Assembly: GCA_954871525.1 (NCBI GenBank)
Contig: OX940865.1
Span: 1 to 64,000 of the forward strand
Length of the DNA: 64,000 nt
Direction of reading: 5' to 3'
Source: Parietaria judaica
Lineage: Eukaryota > Streptophyta > Magnoliopsida > Rosales > Urticaceae
The notes beneath the pieces were generated by a model, which was given only the letters and a program-made list of their open reading frames with translations, made no database searches and had not been told where the DNA came from. The stretch's first letter is position 1, and the number at the start of each line of letters is the position of its first letter. Shown piece after piece: positions 37,979 through 50,989 of the stretch. A program made the translations under genes and the position numbers.

Positions 37979-40900
37979 CTTATTATAGAAACTACGAGAT
38001 ACTGCTTTGCGATTTAGGGATTAAAATAAGTAAATGTGGTATAAATACACATTACTAAGAATTTGAAGTTCTTTTTTTGTTTAAAATATCGTTTGATTAG
38101 GGTTGTTTTGGGTAAAATGGGAAAAAGACTCTGTTTTTTTTGGCGCACGCATTAATATGTGAAACCGGGTTTTTAGAGAGCGTCAATAAATTTTAATCCC
38201 AAAATAACCTATTTTATAACAATACCACCCAATTAAAGGTCTAGCAACTGAAATTTCATCAAGAACGCATCGTACTTGCTCTCGTAAGAAAACCAATTTT
38301 TAACACTTGTCGGTAATGATTTTAACATGTTAAATGCTTGGTGTACACTCTACGAGATAGTGCTTTGCGATTTAGGGATGAAAATAAGTAAATGTGATAT
38401 AAATACACATTAATAAGAATTTTGAAATTCATTTTTTGTTTAAAATTTCGTTTGGTTATGGTTGTTTTGTGTAAAATGGGCAAAAGACTCAATTTTTTTT
38501 TAGCAAGAATTAGTTGGTGAATTAGGGTATTTAAAGAGCGTCAAAAATTTTAATGCCAAAAATAACCCAATTTATAATAATACCACCCAAATAAAAGTCT
38601 AGCAACTAAAATTTCCTCAAGAACGCATCGTATTTGCTCTCATAAAAAAACAAATTTTTTATTACTTTTCGGTGATGATTTTATCCCGTTAAATGCTTCT
38701 TATAGAAACTACGAGATAGTGATTTGCGATTTAAGGATTAAAATAAGTAAATTTGATATAAATACACATTAATAAGAATTTTGAAATTCATTTTGTTGTT
38801 TAAAATATCGTTTGATTATGGTTGTTTTGTGTAAAATGGGCAAAAGACTCATTTTTTTTTTCCAAGCATTAATTGGTGAATTAGGGTTTTTAAAGAGCGT
38901 CACAAATTTTAATGATAAAAATAACCCAATTTATAATAATACCACCCATATAAAGGTCTAGCAACTGAAATTTCCTCAAGAACGCATCGTATTTGCTCTC
39001 GTAAAAAAAAACAATTTTTAACACTTTACTGTAATGATTTTATCCCGTTAAATGCTTTTTATATAAACTACGAGATAGTGCTTTGCGATTTAGGGATTAA
39101 AATAAGTAAATGTGGTATAAATACACATTACTAAGAATCTGAAGTTCATTTTTTGTTTAAAATATCGTTTGATTAGGGTTGTTTTGGGTAAAATGGGAAA
39201 AAGACTCTGTTTTTTTTGGCGCACGCATTAATTGGTGAAATCGGGTTTTTAGAGAGCGTAAAAAACTTTTAATGCCAAAAATAACCTAGTTTATAATAAT
39301 ACCACCAGATAAAGGTCTAGTAACTTAAATTTCATCAAGAACGCATCGTATTTGCTCTCGTACGAAAACCAATTTTTAACACTTGTCGGTAATGATTTTA
39401 ACATGTTAAATGCCTTGTATACACTCTAAGAGATAGTGCTTTGCGATTTAGGGATTAAAATAAGTAAATGTGATATAAATACACATTAATAAGAAGTTTG
39501 TAATTCATTTTTTGTTTAAATTATCGTTTGATTAGGGTTGTTTTGCGTAAAATGGGAAAAAGACTCAGTTTTTTTAACAAGCATTAATTGTTGAATTAGC
39601 ATTTTTAAAGAGCGTCAAAAACTTTTAATGCCAAAAATAACCCAATTTATAATAATACCACCCAAATAAAGGTCTAGCAACTGAAATTTCGTCAAGCACG
39701 CATCGTATTTGCTCTTGTAAAAAAATCAATTTTTAACACTTTTCGGTAATGATTTTATCCCGTTAAATGCTTCTTATAGAAACTACGAGATAGTGCTTTA
39801 CGATTTAGGGATTAAAATAAGTAAATGTGGTATAAATGCACATTACTAAGAATTTTGAAGTTCATTTTTTGTTTAAAATATCGTTTGATTAGGGTTGTTT
39901 TGGGTAAAACGGGAAAAAGACTCTATTTTTTTTGCGCACGCATTAATTGGTGAAACCGGGTTTTTAGAGAGCGTCAAAAACTTTTAATGCCAAAATTAAC
40001 CTAGTTTATAACAATACCACCCAGATAAAGGTCTAGCAACTGAAATTTAATCAAGAACGCATCGTGTTTACTCTCGTAAGAAAACCAATTTTTAACACTT
40101 GTCGGTAATGATTTTAACATGTTAAATGCTTGGTATACACTCTACGAGATAGTGCTTTGCGATTTAGGGATTAAAATAAGTAAATGTGATATAAATACAC
40201 ATTAATAAGAATTTTGAAATTCATTTTTTGTTTAAAATATCGTTTGATTATGGTTGTTTTGCGTAAAATGGGCAAAAGACTCGTTTTTTTTTTACCAAGC
40301 ATTAATTGGTGAATTAGGGTTTTTAAAGAGCGTCAAAAACTTTTAATGCCAAAAATAACCCATTTATAATAATACCACCCAAATAAAGGTCTAGCAACTG
40401 AAATTTCCTCAAGAACGCATTGTATTTGCTCTCGTAAAAAAACCAATTTTTAACACTTTTCGGTAATGATTTTATCCCGTTAAATGCTTGTTATAGAAAG
40501 TAAGAGACAGTGCTTTGCGATTTAAGGATTCAAGTAAGTAAATGTGATATAAATACACATTACTAAGAATTTTGAAGTTCATTTTTTGTTTAAAATATCG
40601 TTTGATTGGGGTTGTTTACGGTAAAACGGGAAAAAGACTGTGTTTTTTGGCGCACGCATTAATTGGTGAAACCGGGTTTTTAGAGAGCGTCAAAAACTTT
40701 TAATGCCAAAAATAAACTAGTTTATAATAATACCACTCAGATAAAGGTCTAGCAACTGAAACTTCATCAAGAACTCATCGTAATTGCTCTCGTACGAAAA
40801 CCAATTTTTAACACTTGTCGGTAATGATTTAAGCATGTTAAATGCCTTGTATACACTCTTTATAGATAGTGCTTTGCGATTTAGGGATTAAAATAAGTAA

Positions 40901-41612
40901 ATGTGATATAAATACACATTAATAAGAGTTTTAAAGTTCATTTTTTGTTTAAAATATCGCTTGATTAGGGTTGTTTTGCGTAAAATGGGAAAGAGACTCA
41001 GTTTTTTTTTGCAAGCATTAATTGGTGAATTAGGGTTTTTAAAAAGCGTCAAAAACTTTTAATGCATAAAATAACCCAATTTCTAATAATAACATCCAAA
41101 TAAAACTCTAGCAACTGAAATTTCCTCAAGAACGCATCGTATTTCCTCTCGAAAAAAACAAATTTTTAACACTTTTCGGTAATAATTTTATCCCAATAAA
41201 TGCTTGTTATAGAAAGTACGAGATAGTGCTTTGCGATTTAGGGATTAAAATAAGTAAATGTGATATAAATACACATTAATAAGAATTTTAAAGTTCATTT
41301 TTTGTTTAAAATATCGTTTGATTGGGGTTGTTTTTAGTAAAATGGGAAAAAGACTGTGTTTTTTGGCGCACGCATTAGTTGGTGAAACCGGGTTTTGAGA
41401 GAACGTCAAAAACTTTTAATGCCAAAATAACCTAGTTTATAATAATACCACCCACAAAAAGGTATAGCAACTGAAACTTCATCAAGAACGCATCGTAATT
41501 TCTCTTGTATGAAAACAATTTTTTTAACACTTGTTGGTAATGATTTTAACATGTTAAATGCTTGGTATACACTCTAGGAGATAGTGCTTTGCGATTTAGG
41601 GATTAAATTAAG
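37979..41612. repeat. Array block 9: mixed dimers after the HOR domain
   Basis: Starts: A 37979, B 38337, chimera 38696, A 39055, B 39413, A 39770, B 40129, A 40487, B 40845, A 41203, B 41561. The tetramer markers stop here. From 40.5 kb a new A sub-lineage appears with GATTGGGGTTGTTT and TGTGTTTTTTGGCGC, plus a new B sub-lineage with AAGAGTTTTAAAGTTC and AATAAAACTCTAGC. These characterise 40.5-51 kb. Confidence 0.88.
38696..39054. repeat. Chimeric monomer: A head, B body
   Basis: Head CTTCTTATAGAAACTACG is A; ATTAATAAGAATTTTGAAATTC and everything after it is B (GATTATGG sub-lineage), ending TTTATCCCG. An A monomer follows at 39055. Confidence 0.86.
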
Positions 41613-41920
41613 TAAATATGATATAAATACACATTAATAAGAGTTTTAAAGTTCATTTTTTGTTTAAAAATATCGTTTGATTAGGGTTGTTTTGCGTAAA
41701 ATGGGAAAAAGACTCAGTATTTTTTTAGCAAGCATTAATTGGTGAATTAGGGATTTTAAAGAGCGTCAAAAACTTTTAATGCCAAAAATAACCCAATTTA
41801 TAATAATACCACCCAAATAAAAGTCTAGCATTTGAAATTTCCTCAAGAACGCATCGTATTTGCTCTCGTAAAAAAACCAATTTTTAACACTTTTCGGTAA
41901 TGATTTTATCCCGTTAAATG

Positions 41921-42278
41921 CTTGTTATAGAAAGTACGAGATAGTGCTTTGCGATTTAGGGATTAAAATAAGTAAATGTGATATAAATACACATTAATAA
42001 GAATTTTGAAGTTCATTTTTTGTTTAAAATATCGTTTGATTAGGGTTGTTTTGCGTAAAATGGGAAAAAGACTCAGTTTTTTTTTAGCAAGCATTAATTG
42101 GTGAATTAGGGTTTTTAAAGAGCGTCAAAAACTTTTAATGCCAAAAATAACACAATTTATAATAATAAAATCCAAATAAAACTCTAGCAACTGAAATTTC
42201 CACAAAAACGCATCGTATTTGCTCTTGAGAAAAACAAATTTTTAACACTTTTCGGTAATAATTTTATCCCAATAAATG
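41921..42278. repeat. Chimeric monomer: A head, B body (original copy)
   Basis: Head CTTGTTATAGAAAGTACG is A. The body from ATTAATAAG is B (GCGTAAAATGGG, CTCAG, AGCAAGC), with private variants AACACAATTTATAATAATAAAATCC and CCACAAAAACGC. Its duplicate is at 45890-46247. Confidence 0.88.
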
Positions 42279-44075
42279 CTTGTTATAGAAAGTACGAGAT
42301 AGTACTTTGCGATTTAGGGATTAAAATAAGTAAATGTGATATAAATACACATTAATAAGAATTTTGAAGTTCATTTTTTGTTTAAAATATCATTTGATTG
42401 GGGTTGTTTTTAGTAAAATGGGAAAAAGACTCTGTGTTTTTTGGCGCACGCATTAATTGGTGAAACCGGGTTTTTAGAGAGCGACAAAAACTTTTAATGC
42501 CAAAAATAACCTAGTTTATAATAATACCACCCACATAAAGGTATAGCAACTGAAACTTCATCAAGAATGCATCGTAATTGCTCTCGTATGAAAACCAATT
42601 TTTAACACTTGTCGGTAATGATTTTAACATGTTAAATGCTTGGTATACACTCTACGAGATAGTGCTTTGCGATTTAGGGATTAAAATAAGTAAATGTGAT
42701 ATAAATACACATTAATAAGAGTTTTAAAGATCATTTTTTGTTTAAAATATCGTTTAATTAGGGTTGTTTTGCGTAAAATGGGAAAAAGACTTAGTTTTTT
42801 TCAGCAAGCATTAATTGGTGAATTAGGGTTTTTAAAGAGCGTCAAAAAATTTTAATGCCAAAAATAACCCAATTTATAATAATACCATCCAAATAAAACT
42901 CTAGCAACTGAAATTTCCTCAAGAACGCATCGTATTTGCTCTCGTAAAAAAACCAATTTTTAACACTTTTCGGTAATGATTTTATCCCAATAAATGCTTG
43001 TTATATAGAAAGTCCGAGATAGTGCTTTGCGATTTAGGGATTAAAATAAGTAAATGTGATAAAAATACACATTACTAAGAATATTGAAGTTCATTTTTTG
43101 TTAAAAATATCGTTTGATTGGGGTTGTTTCGGGTAAAATGGGAAAAAGACTCTGTGTTTTTTGGCGCACGCATTAATTGGTGAAACCGGGTTTTTTTAAA
43201 GCGTCAAAAACATTTAATGCCAAAAATAACCTAGTTTATAATAATACCACCCAGATAAAGGTCTAGCAAGTGAAACTTCATCAAGAACGCATCGTATTTG
43301 CTCTCGTAAGAAAAACAATTTATAACACTTGTCGTAAATGATTTTAACATGTTAAATGCTTGGTATACACTCTAGGAGATAGTGCTTTGCGATTTAAGGA
43401 TTAAAATAAGTAAATGTGATATAAATACACATTAATAAGAGTTTTAAAGTTCATTTCTTGTTTAAAAATATCGTTTGCTTAGGGTTCTTTTGCGTAAAAT
43501 GGGAAAAAGACTCAGTTTTTTTTAGCAAGCATTAATTGGTGAATTAGGGTTTTTAAAGAGCGTCAAAAACTTTTAATGCCAAAAATAACCCAATTTATAA
43601 TAATACCACCCAAATAAAGGTCTAGCAACTGAAATTTCATCAAGAACGCATCGTATTTGCTCTCGTAAAAAACCAATTTTAACACTTTTCGGTAATGATT
43701 TTAACCAGTTAAATGCATGATATAGAAACAACGAGATAGTGCTTTGCGATTTAGGGATTAAAATAAGTAAATGTGATATAAATACACATTACTAAGAATT
43801 TTGAAGTTCATTTTTTGTTTAAAATATCGTTTGATTAGGGTTGTTTCAGGTAAAATGGGAAAAAGACTCTGTGTTTTTTGGCGCACGCATTAATTGGTGA
43901 AACAAGGTTATTTTAGAGCGTCAAAAACTTTTAATGCCAAAAATATCCTAGTTTATAATAATACCACCCAGATAAAGGTTTAGCAACTGAAACTTCATCA
44001 AGAATGCATCGTATTTGCTCTCGTAAGAAAACAAATTTTTAACACTTGTCGGTAATGATTTTAACATGTTAAATG

Positions 44076-44432
44076 CTTGGTATACACTCTACGAGATGGT
44101 GCTTTGCGATCTAGGGATTAAAATAAGTAAATGTGATATAAATACACATTAATAAGAATTTTGAAATTCATTTTTTGTTTAAAATATCGTTTGATTGGGG
44201 TTGTTTCAGGTAAAATGGGAAAAAGACTCTGTGTTTTTTGGCGCACGCATTAATTGGTGAAACCAGGTTATTTTAGAGCGTCAAAAACTTTTAATGCCAA
44301 AAATAAATTATTTTTTAATAATACCACCCAGATAAAGGTGTAGCAACTGAAACTTCATCAAGAATGCATCGTATTTGCTCTAAGAAAACAAATTTTTAAC
44401 ACTTGTTGGTAATGATTTTAACAAGTTAAATG
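44076..44432. repeat. Chimeric monomer: B head, A body
   Basis: B head (CTTGGTATACACTC) and B first quarter (GTGATATAAATACACATTAA, GAATTTTGAAATTC), then an A body (GATTGGGGTTGTTTCAGG, GGCGCACGC, CCCAGATAAAGG) and an A-like tail. This is the reciprocal of the A/B chimeras, with a switch around monomer position 110-130. A B monomer follows at 44433. Confidence 0.87.
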
Positions 44433-44789
44433 CTTGGTATAAACGCTACGAGATGGTGCTTTGCGATCTAGGGATTAAAATAAGTAAATGTGATATAAAT
44501 ACACATTAATAAGAATTTTGAAATTCATTTTTTGTTTAAAATATCGTTTGATTAGGGTAGTTTTGCCTAAAATGGGAAAAAGACTCAGTTTTTTTTAGCA
44601 AGCATTAATTGGTGAATTAGGGTTTTTAAAGAGCGTCAAAAACTTTTAATGCCAAAAATAACCCAATTTATAATAACGCCATCAAAATAAAACTCTAGCA
44701 ACTGAAATTTCCTCAAGAACGCATCGTATTTGCTCTCGTAAAAAATCAATTTTTAACACTTTTCGGTAATGATTTTATCCCGTTAAATG

Positions 44790-45117
44790 CTTGTTATAGA
44801 AAGTACGAGATAGTGCGATATAAATACACATTACTAAGAATTTTGAAGTTCATTTTTTGTTTAAAATATCGTTTGATTGGGGTTGTTTTCGGTAAAATGC
44901 GAAAAAGAACCTGTGTTTTTTGGCGCACGCATTCATAGGTGAAACCGGGTTTTTAGAGAGCGTCAAAAACTTTTAATGCCAAAAATAACCTAGTTTATAA
45001 TAATACCACCCAGATAAAGGTCTAGCAACTGAAACTTCATCAAGAACGCATCGTAATTGCTCTCGTACGAAAACCAATTTTTAACACTTGTCGGTAATGA
45101 TTTTAACATGTTAAATG
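44790..45117. repeat. A monomer with a 32-bp internal deletion (328 bp)
   Basis: GAGATAGTGC is followed directly by GATATAAATAC. The 32 bp that normally separate them, including the TTTAGGG word, are missing. The identical deletion recurs at 50192-50519. Confidence 0.93.
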
Positions 45118-45475
45118 CTTGGTATACACTCTACGAGATAGTGCTTTGCGATTTAGGGATTAAAATAAGTAAATGTGATATAAATACACATTAATAAGAA
45201 TTTTTAAGTTCATTTTTTGTTTAAAATATCGTTTGATTAGGGTTGTTTTGCGTAAAATGGGAAAAAGACTCAGTTTTTTTTAGCAAGCATTAATTGGTGA
45301 TTTAAGGTTCTTAAAGAGAGTCAAAAACTTTTAATGCCAAAAATAACTCAATTTATAATAATACCATCCAAATAAAACTCTAGCAACTGAAATTTCCTCA
45401 AGAACGCATCGTATTTGCTCTCGTAAAAAAATCAATTTTTAACACTTTTCGGTAATGATTTTATCCTAATAAATG

Positions 45476-45889
45476 CTTGTTATAGAAAGTACGAGATGGT
45501 GCTTTACGATTGAGGGATTAAAATAAGTAAACGTGATATAAATACACATTACTAAGAATTTTGAAGTTCATTTTTGTTTTTAAATATGATATAAATACAC
45601 ATTAATAAGAGTTTTAAAGTTCATTTTTTGTTTAAAAATATCGTTTGATTAGGGTTGTTTTGCGTAAAATGGGAAAAAGACTCAGTATTTTTTTAGCAAG
45701 CATTAATTGGTGAATTAGGGATTTTAAAGAGCGTCAAAAACTTTTAATGCCAAAAATAACCCAATTTATAATAATACCACCCAAATAAAAGTCTAGCAAC
45801 TGAAATTTCCTCAAGAATGCATCGTATTTGCTCTCGTAAAAAAAACCAATTTTTAACACTTTTCGGTAATGATTTTATCCCGTTAAATG
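45476..45889. repeat. Out-of-register fused monomer (414 bp)
   Basis: An A monomer runs normally for about 112 bp to TTTTTAAATAT (ending 45587), then jumps back to GATATAAATACACATTAA of a B monomer. The unit therefore contains ATAAATACACATTA twice. The seven bases TAAATAT at 45581-45587 are shared by both parents: 41613-41619 (B) and 50983-50989 (A). Confidence 0.93.
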
Positions 45890-46247
45890 CTTGTTATAGA
45901 AACAACGAGATAGTGCTTTGCGATTTAGGGATTAAAATAAGTAAATGTGATATAAATACACATTAATAAGAATTTTGAAGTTCATTTTTTGTTTAAAATA
46001 TCGTTTGATTAGGGTTGTTTTGCGTAAAATGGGAAAAAGACTCAGTTTTTTTTTAGCAAGCATTAATTGGTGAATTAGGGTTTTTAAAGAGCGTCAAAAA
46101 CTTTTAATGCCAAAAATAACACAATTTATAATAATAAAATCCAAATAAAACTCTAGCAACTGAAATTTCCACAAAAACGCATCGTATTTGCTCTTGAGAA
46201 AAACAAATTTTTAACACTTTTCGGTAATAATTTTATCCCAATAAATG
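45890..46247. repeat. Chimeric monomer: A head, B body (duplicated copy)
   Basis: It matches the chimera at 41921 including all its private variants, 3,969 bp downstream. It confirms that the chimera pre-dates the segmental duplication. Confidence 0.88.
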
Positions 46248-49200
46248 CTTGTTATAGAAAGTACGAGATAGTACTTTGCGATTTAGGGATTAAAATAAGT
46301 AAATGTGATATAAATACACATTAATAAGAATTTTGAAGTTCATTTTTTGTTTAAAATATCATTTGATTGGGGTTGTTTTTAGTAAAATGGGAAAAAGACT
46401 CTGTGTTTTTTGGCGCACGCATTAATTGGTGAAACCGGGTTTTTAGAGAACGTCAAAAACTTTTAATGCCAAAAATAACCTAGTTTATAATAATACCACC
46501 CACATAAAGGTATAGCAACTGAAACTTCATCAAGAATGCATCGTAATTGCTCTCGTATGAAAACCAATTTTTAACACTTGTCGGTAATGATTTTAACATG
46601 TTATATGCTTGGTATACACTCTAGGAGATAGTGCTTTGCGATTTAGGGATTAAAATAAGTAAATATGATATAAATACACATTAATAAGAGTTTTAAAGTT
46701 CATTTTTTGTTTAAAAATATCGTTTGATTAGGGTTGTTTTGCGTAAAATGGGAAAAAGACTCCGTATTTTTTTAGCAAGCATTAATTGGTGAATTAGGGT
46801 TTTTAAAGAGCGTCAAAAACTTTTAATGCCAAAAATAACCAAATTTATAATAATACCACCCAAATAAAAGTCTAGCAACTGAAATTTCCTCAAGAACGCA
46901 TCGTATTTGCTCTCGTAAAAAAATCAACTTTTAAACTTTTCGGTAATGATTTTATCCCGTTAAATGCTTGTTATAGAAAGTACGAGATAGTGCTTTGCGA
47001 TTTAGGGATTAAAATAAGTAAATGTGATATAAATACACATTACTAAGAATTTTAAAGTTCATTTTTTGTTTAAAATATCGTTTGATTGTGGTTGTTTTCG
47101 GTAAAATGGTAAAAAGACTCTGTGTTTTTTGGCGCACGCATTAATTGGTGAAACCGGGTTTTTAGAGAGCGTCAAAAACTTTTAATGCCAAAAATAACCT
47201 AGTTTTTAAAAATACCACCCAGATAAATGTCTAGCAACTGAAACTTCATCAAGAACGCATCGTATTTGCTCTAATAAGAAAAAAAAAATTTAACACTTGT
47301 CGGTAATGATTTTAACATGTTAAATGCCTTGTATACACTCTACGAGATAGCGCTTTGCGATTTAGGGATTAAAATAAGTAAATGTGATATAAATACACAT
47401 GAATAAGAGTTTTAAAGTTCATTTTTTGTTTAAACTATCGTTTGATTAGGGTTGTTTTGCGTAAAATGGGAAAAAGACTCAGTTTTTTTATTAAGCATTA
47501 ATTGGTGAATTAGGGTTTTTAAAGAGCGTCAAAAACTTTTAATGCCAAAAATAACCCATTTATAATAATACCATCCAAATAAAACTCTAGCAACTGAAAT
47601 TTTCTCAAGAACGCATCGTATTTGCTCTCGTAAAAAAACCAATTTTTAACACTTTTCGGTAATGATTTTATCCCAATAAATGCTTGTTATAGAAAGTACG
47701 AGATAGTGCTTTGCGATTTAGGGATTAAAATAAGTAAATATGATATAAATACACATTACTAAGAATTTTGAAGTTCTTTTTTTGTTTAAAATATCGTTTG
47801 ATTGGGGTTGTTTCGGGTAAAATGGGAAAAAGACTCTGTGTTTTTTGGCGCACGCATTAATTGGTGAAACCGGGTTTTTTTAGAGCGTCAAAAAATTTTA
47901 ATGCCAAAAATAACCTATTTTATAATAATATCACCCAGATAAAGGTCTAGCAACTGAAACTTCATTAAGAACGCATCGTATTTGCTCTCGTAAGAAAAAA
48001 AAAATTTAACACTTGCCGGTAATGATTTTAACATGTTAAATGCTTGGTATACACTCTACGAGATAGTGCTTTGCGATTTAGGGATTAAAATAAGTAAATG
48101 TGATATAAATACACATTAATAAGAGTTTTAAAGATCATTTTTTGTTTAAAATATCGTTTAATTAGGGTTGTTTTGCGTAAAATGGGAAAAAGACTTAGTT
48201 TTTTTCAGCAAGCATTAATTGGTGAATTAGGGTTTTTAAAGAGCGTCAAAAAATTTTAATGCCAAAAATAACCCAATTTATAATAATACCATCCAAATAA
48301 AACTCTAGCAACTGAAATTTCCTCAAGAACGCATCGTATTTGCTCTCGTAAAAAAACCAATTTTTAACACTTTTCGGTAATGATTTTATCCCAATAAATG
48401 CTTGTTATATAGAAAGTCCGAGATAGTGCTTTGCGATTTAGGGATTAAAATAAGTAAATGTGATAAAAATACACATTACTAAGAATATTGAAGTTCATTT
48501 TTTGTTAAAAATATCGTTTGATTGGGGTTGTTTCGGGTAAATGGGAAAAAGACTCTGTGTTTTTTGGCGCACGCATTAATTGGTGAAACCGGGTTTTTTT
48601 AGAGCGTCAAAAACATTTAATGCCAAAAATAACCTAGTTTATAATAATACCACCCAGATAAAGGTCTAGCAAGTGAAACTTCATCAAGAACGCATCGTAT
48701 TTGCTCTCGTAAGAAAAACAATTTATAACACTTGTCGTAAATGATTTTAACATGTTAAATGCTTGGTATACACTCTAGGAGATAGTGCTTTGCGATTTAG
48801 GGATTAAAATAAGTAAATGTGATATAAATACACATTAATAAGAGTTTTAAAGTTCATTTCTTGTTTAAAAATATCGTTTGCTTAGGGTTCTTTTGCGTAA
48901 AATGGGAAAAAGACTCAGTTTTTTTTAGCAAGCATTAATTGGTGAATTAGGGTTTTTAAAGAGCGTCAAAAACTTTTAATGCCAAAAATACCAAATTTAT
49001 AATAATACCACCCAAATAAAGGTCTAGCAACTGAAATTTCATCAAGAACGCATCGTATTTGCTCTCGTAAAAAACCAATTTTAACACTTTTCGGTAATGA
49101 TTTTAACCAGTTAAATGCATGATATAGAAACAACGAGATAGTGCTTTGCGATTTAGGGATTAAAATAAGTAAATGTGATATAAATACACATTACTAAGAA

Positions 49201-49477
49201 TTTTGAAGTTCATTTTTTGTTTAAAATATCGTTTAATTGGGGTTGTTTCAGGTAAAATGGGAAAAAGACTCTGTGTTTTTTGGCGCACGCATTAATTGGT
49301 GAAACAAGGTTATTTTAGAGCGTCAAAAACTTTTAATGCCAAAAATATCCTAGTTTATAATAATACCACCCAGATAAAGGTTTAGCAACTGAAACTTCAT
49401 CAAGAATGCATCGTATTTGCTCTCGTAAGAAAACAAATTTTTAACACTTGTCGGTAATGATTTTAACATGTTAAATG

Positions 49478-49834
49478 CTTGGTATACACTCTACGAGATG
49501 GTGCTTTGCGATCTAGGGATTAAAATAAGTAAATGTGATATAAATACACATTAATAAGAATTTTGAAATTCATTTTTTGTTTAAAATATCGTTTGATTGG
49601 GGTTGTTTCAGGTAAAATGGGAAAAAGACTCTGTGTTTTTTGGCGCACGCATTAATTGGTGAAACCAGGTTATTTTAGAGCGTCAAAAACTTTTAATGCC
49701 AAAAATAAATTATTTTTTAATAATACCACCCAGATAAAGGTGTAGCAACTGAAACTTCATCAAGAATGCATCGTATTTGCTCTAAGAAAACAAATTTTTA
49801 ACACTTGTCGGTAATGATTTTAACATGTTAAATG
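49478..49834. repeat. Chimeric monomer: B head, A body (duplicated copy)
   Basis: The copy of 44076-44432 in the segmental duplication shares AAACCAGGTTATTTTAGAG, AATAAATTATTTTTTAATAA and the shortened GCTCTAAGAAAAC. Confidence 0.87.
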
Positions 49835-50191
49835 CTTGGTATAAACGCTACGAGATGGTGCTTTGCGATCTAGGGATTAAAATAAGTAAATGTGATATAA
49901 ATACACATTAATAAGAATTTTGAAATTCATTTTTTGTTTAAAATATCGTTTGATTAGGGTAGTTTTGCCTAAAATGGGAAAAAGACTCAGTTTTTTTTAG
50001 CAAGCATTAATTGGTGAATTAGGGTTTTTAAAGAGCGTCAAAAACTTTTAATGCCAAAAATAACCCAATTTATAATAACGCCATCAAAATAAAACTCTAG
50101 CAACTGAAATTTCCTCAAGAACGCATCGTATTTGCTCTCGTAAAAAATCAATTTTTAACACTTTTCGGTAATGATTTTATCCCGTTAAATG

Positions 50192-50519
50192 CTTGTTATA
50201 GAAAGTACGAGATAGTGCGATATAAATACACATTACTAAGAATTTTGAAGTTCATTTTTTGTTTAAAATATCGTTTGATTGGGGTTGTTTTCGGTAAAAT
50301 GCGAAAAAGAACCTGTGTTTTTTGGCGCACGCATTCATAGGTGAAACCGGGTTTTTAGATAGCGTCAAAAACTTTTAATGCCAAAAATAACCTAGTTTAT
50401 AATAATACCACCCAGATAAAGGTCTAGCAACTAAAATTTCATCAAGAACGCATCGTATTTGCTCTCGTACGAAAACCAATTTTTAACACTTGTCGGTAAT
50501 GATTTTAACATGTTAAATG
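50192..50519. repeat. A monomer with the same 32-bp deletion (328 bp)
   Basis: It has the same junction, GAGATAGTGC joined to GATATAAATAC, and the private GAACCTGTGTTTTTTGGC and CATTCATAGGTG variants also seen in the copy at 44790. Confidence 0.93.
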
Positions 50520-50989
50520 CTTGGTATACACTCTACGAGATAGTGCTTTGCGATTTAGGGATTAAAATAAGTAAATGTGATATAAATACACATTAATAAG
50601 AATTTTGAAGTTCATTTTTTGTTTAAAATATCGTTTGATTAGGGTTGTTTTGCGTAAAATGGGAAAAAGACTCAGTTTTTTTTAGCAAGCATTAATTGGT
50701 GATTTAAGGTTCTTAAAGAGAGTCAAAAACTTTTAATGCCAAAAATAACTCAATTTATAATAATACCATCCAAATAAAACTCTAGCAACTGAAATTTCCT
50801 CAAGAACGCATCGTATTTGCTCTCGTAAAAAAATCAATTTTTAACACTTTTCGGTAATGATTTTATCCTAATAAATGCTTGTTATAGAAAGTACGAGATG
50901 GTGCTTTACGATTTAGGGATTAAAATAAGTAAACGTGATATAAATACACATTACTAAGAATTTTGAAGTTCATTTTTGTTTTTAAATAT

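Larger units (their letters stand above)
41613..45587. repeat. Segmental duplication, copy 1 (3.97 kb)
   Basis: Starts inside: chimera 41921, A 42279, B 42639, A 42997, B 43359, A 43716, B/A chimera 44076, B 44433, A 44790 (32-bp deletion), B 45118, A 45476 (broken). Its left part (41613-42640) recurs at 45581-46610 with an offset of 3,968-3,969. Its right part (about 42640-45587) recurs at 48043-50989 with an offset of 5,404 falling to 5,402. Both copies carry the same B/A chimera and the same 32-bp deletion, so the copies are homologous and not merely similar dimers. Confidence 0.92.
45581..50989. repeat. Segmental duplication, copy 2 (5.4 kb, with an extra tetramer)
   Basis: Starts: chimera 45890, A 46248, B 46608, A 46967, B 47327, A 47683, B 48043, A 48401, B 48762, A 49118, B/A chimera 49478, B 49835, A 50192 (same 32-bp deletion), B 50520, A 50878. 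It is longer than copy 1 by about 1,435 bp, which is the four monomers between 46608 and 48042. Over 48043-50989 I see only scattered differences from 42639-45587 (for example a base lost at 48541, and CCAAAT for ACCCAAT near 48990), so identity looks well above 98%. Confidence 0.92.

Noticed and set aside
44076..50519. Segmental duplication as an assembly error
   Set aside because: The copies differ at scattered bases and by a whole extra tetramer, and the junction is a distinct microhomology join, so a simple assembly duplication is less likely. Read support is still needed for certainty.
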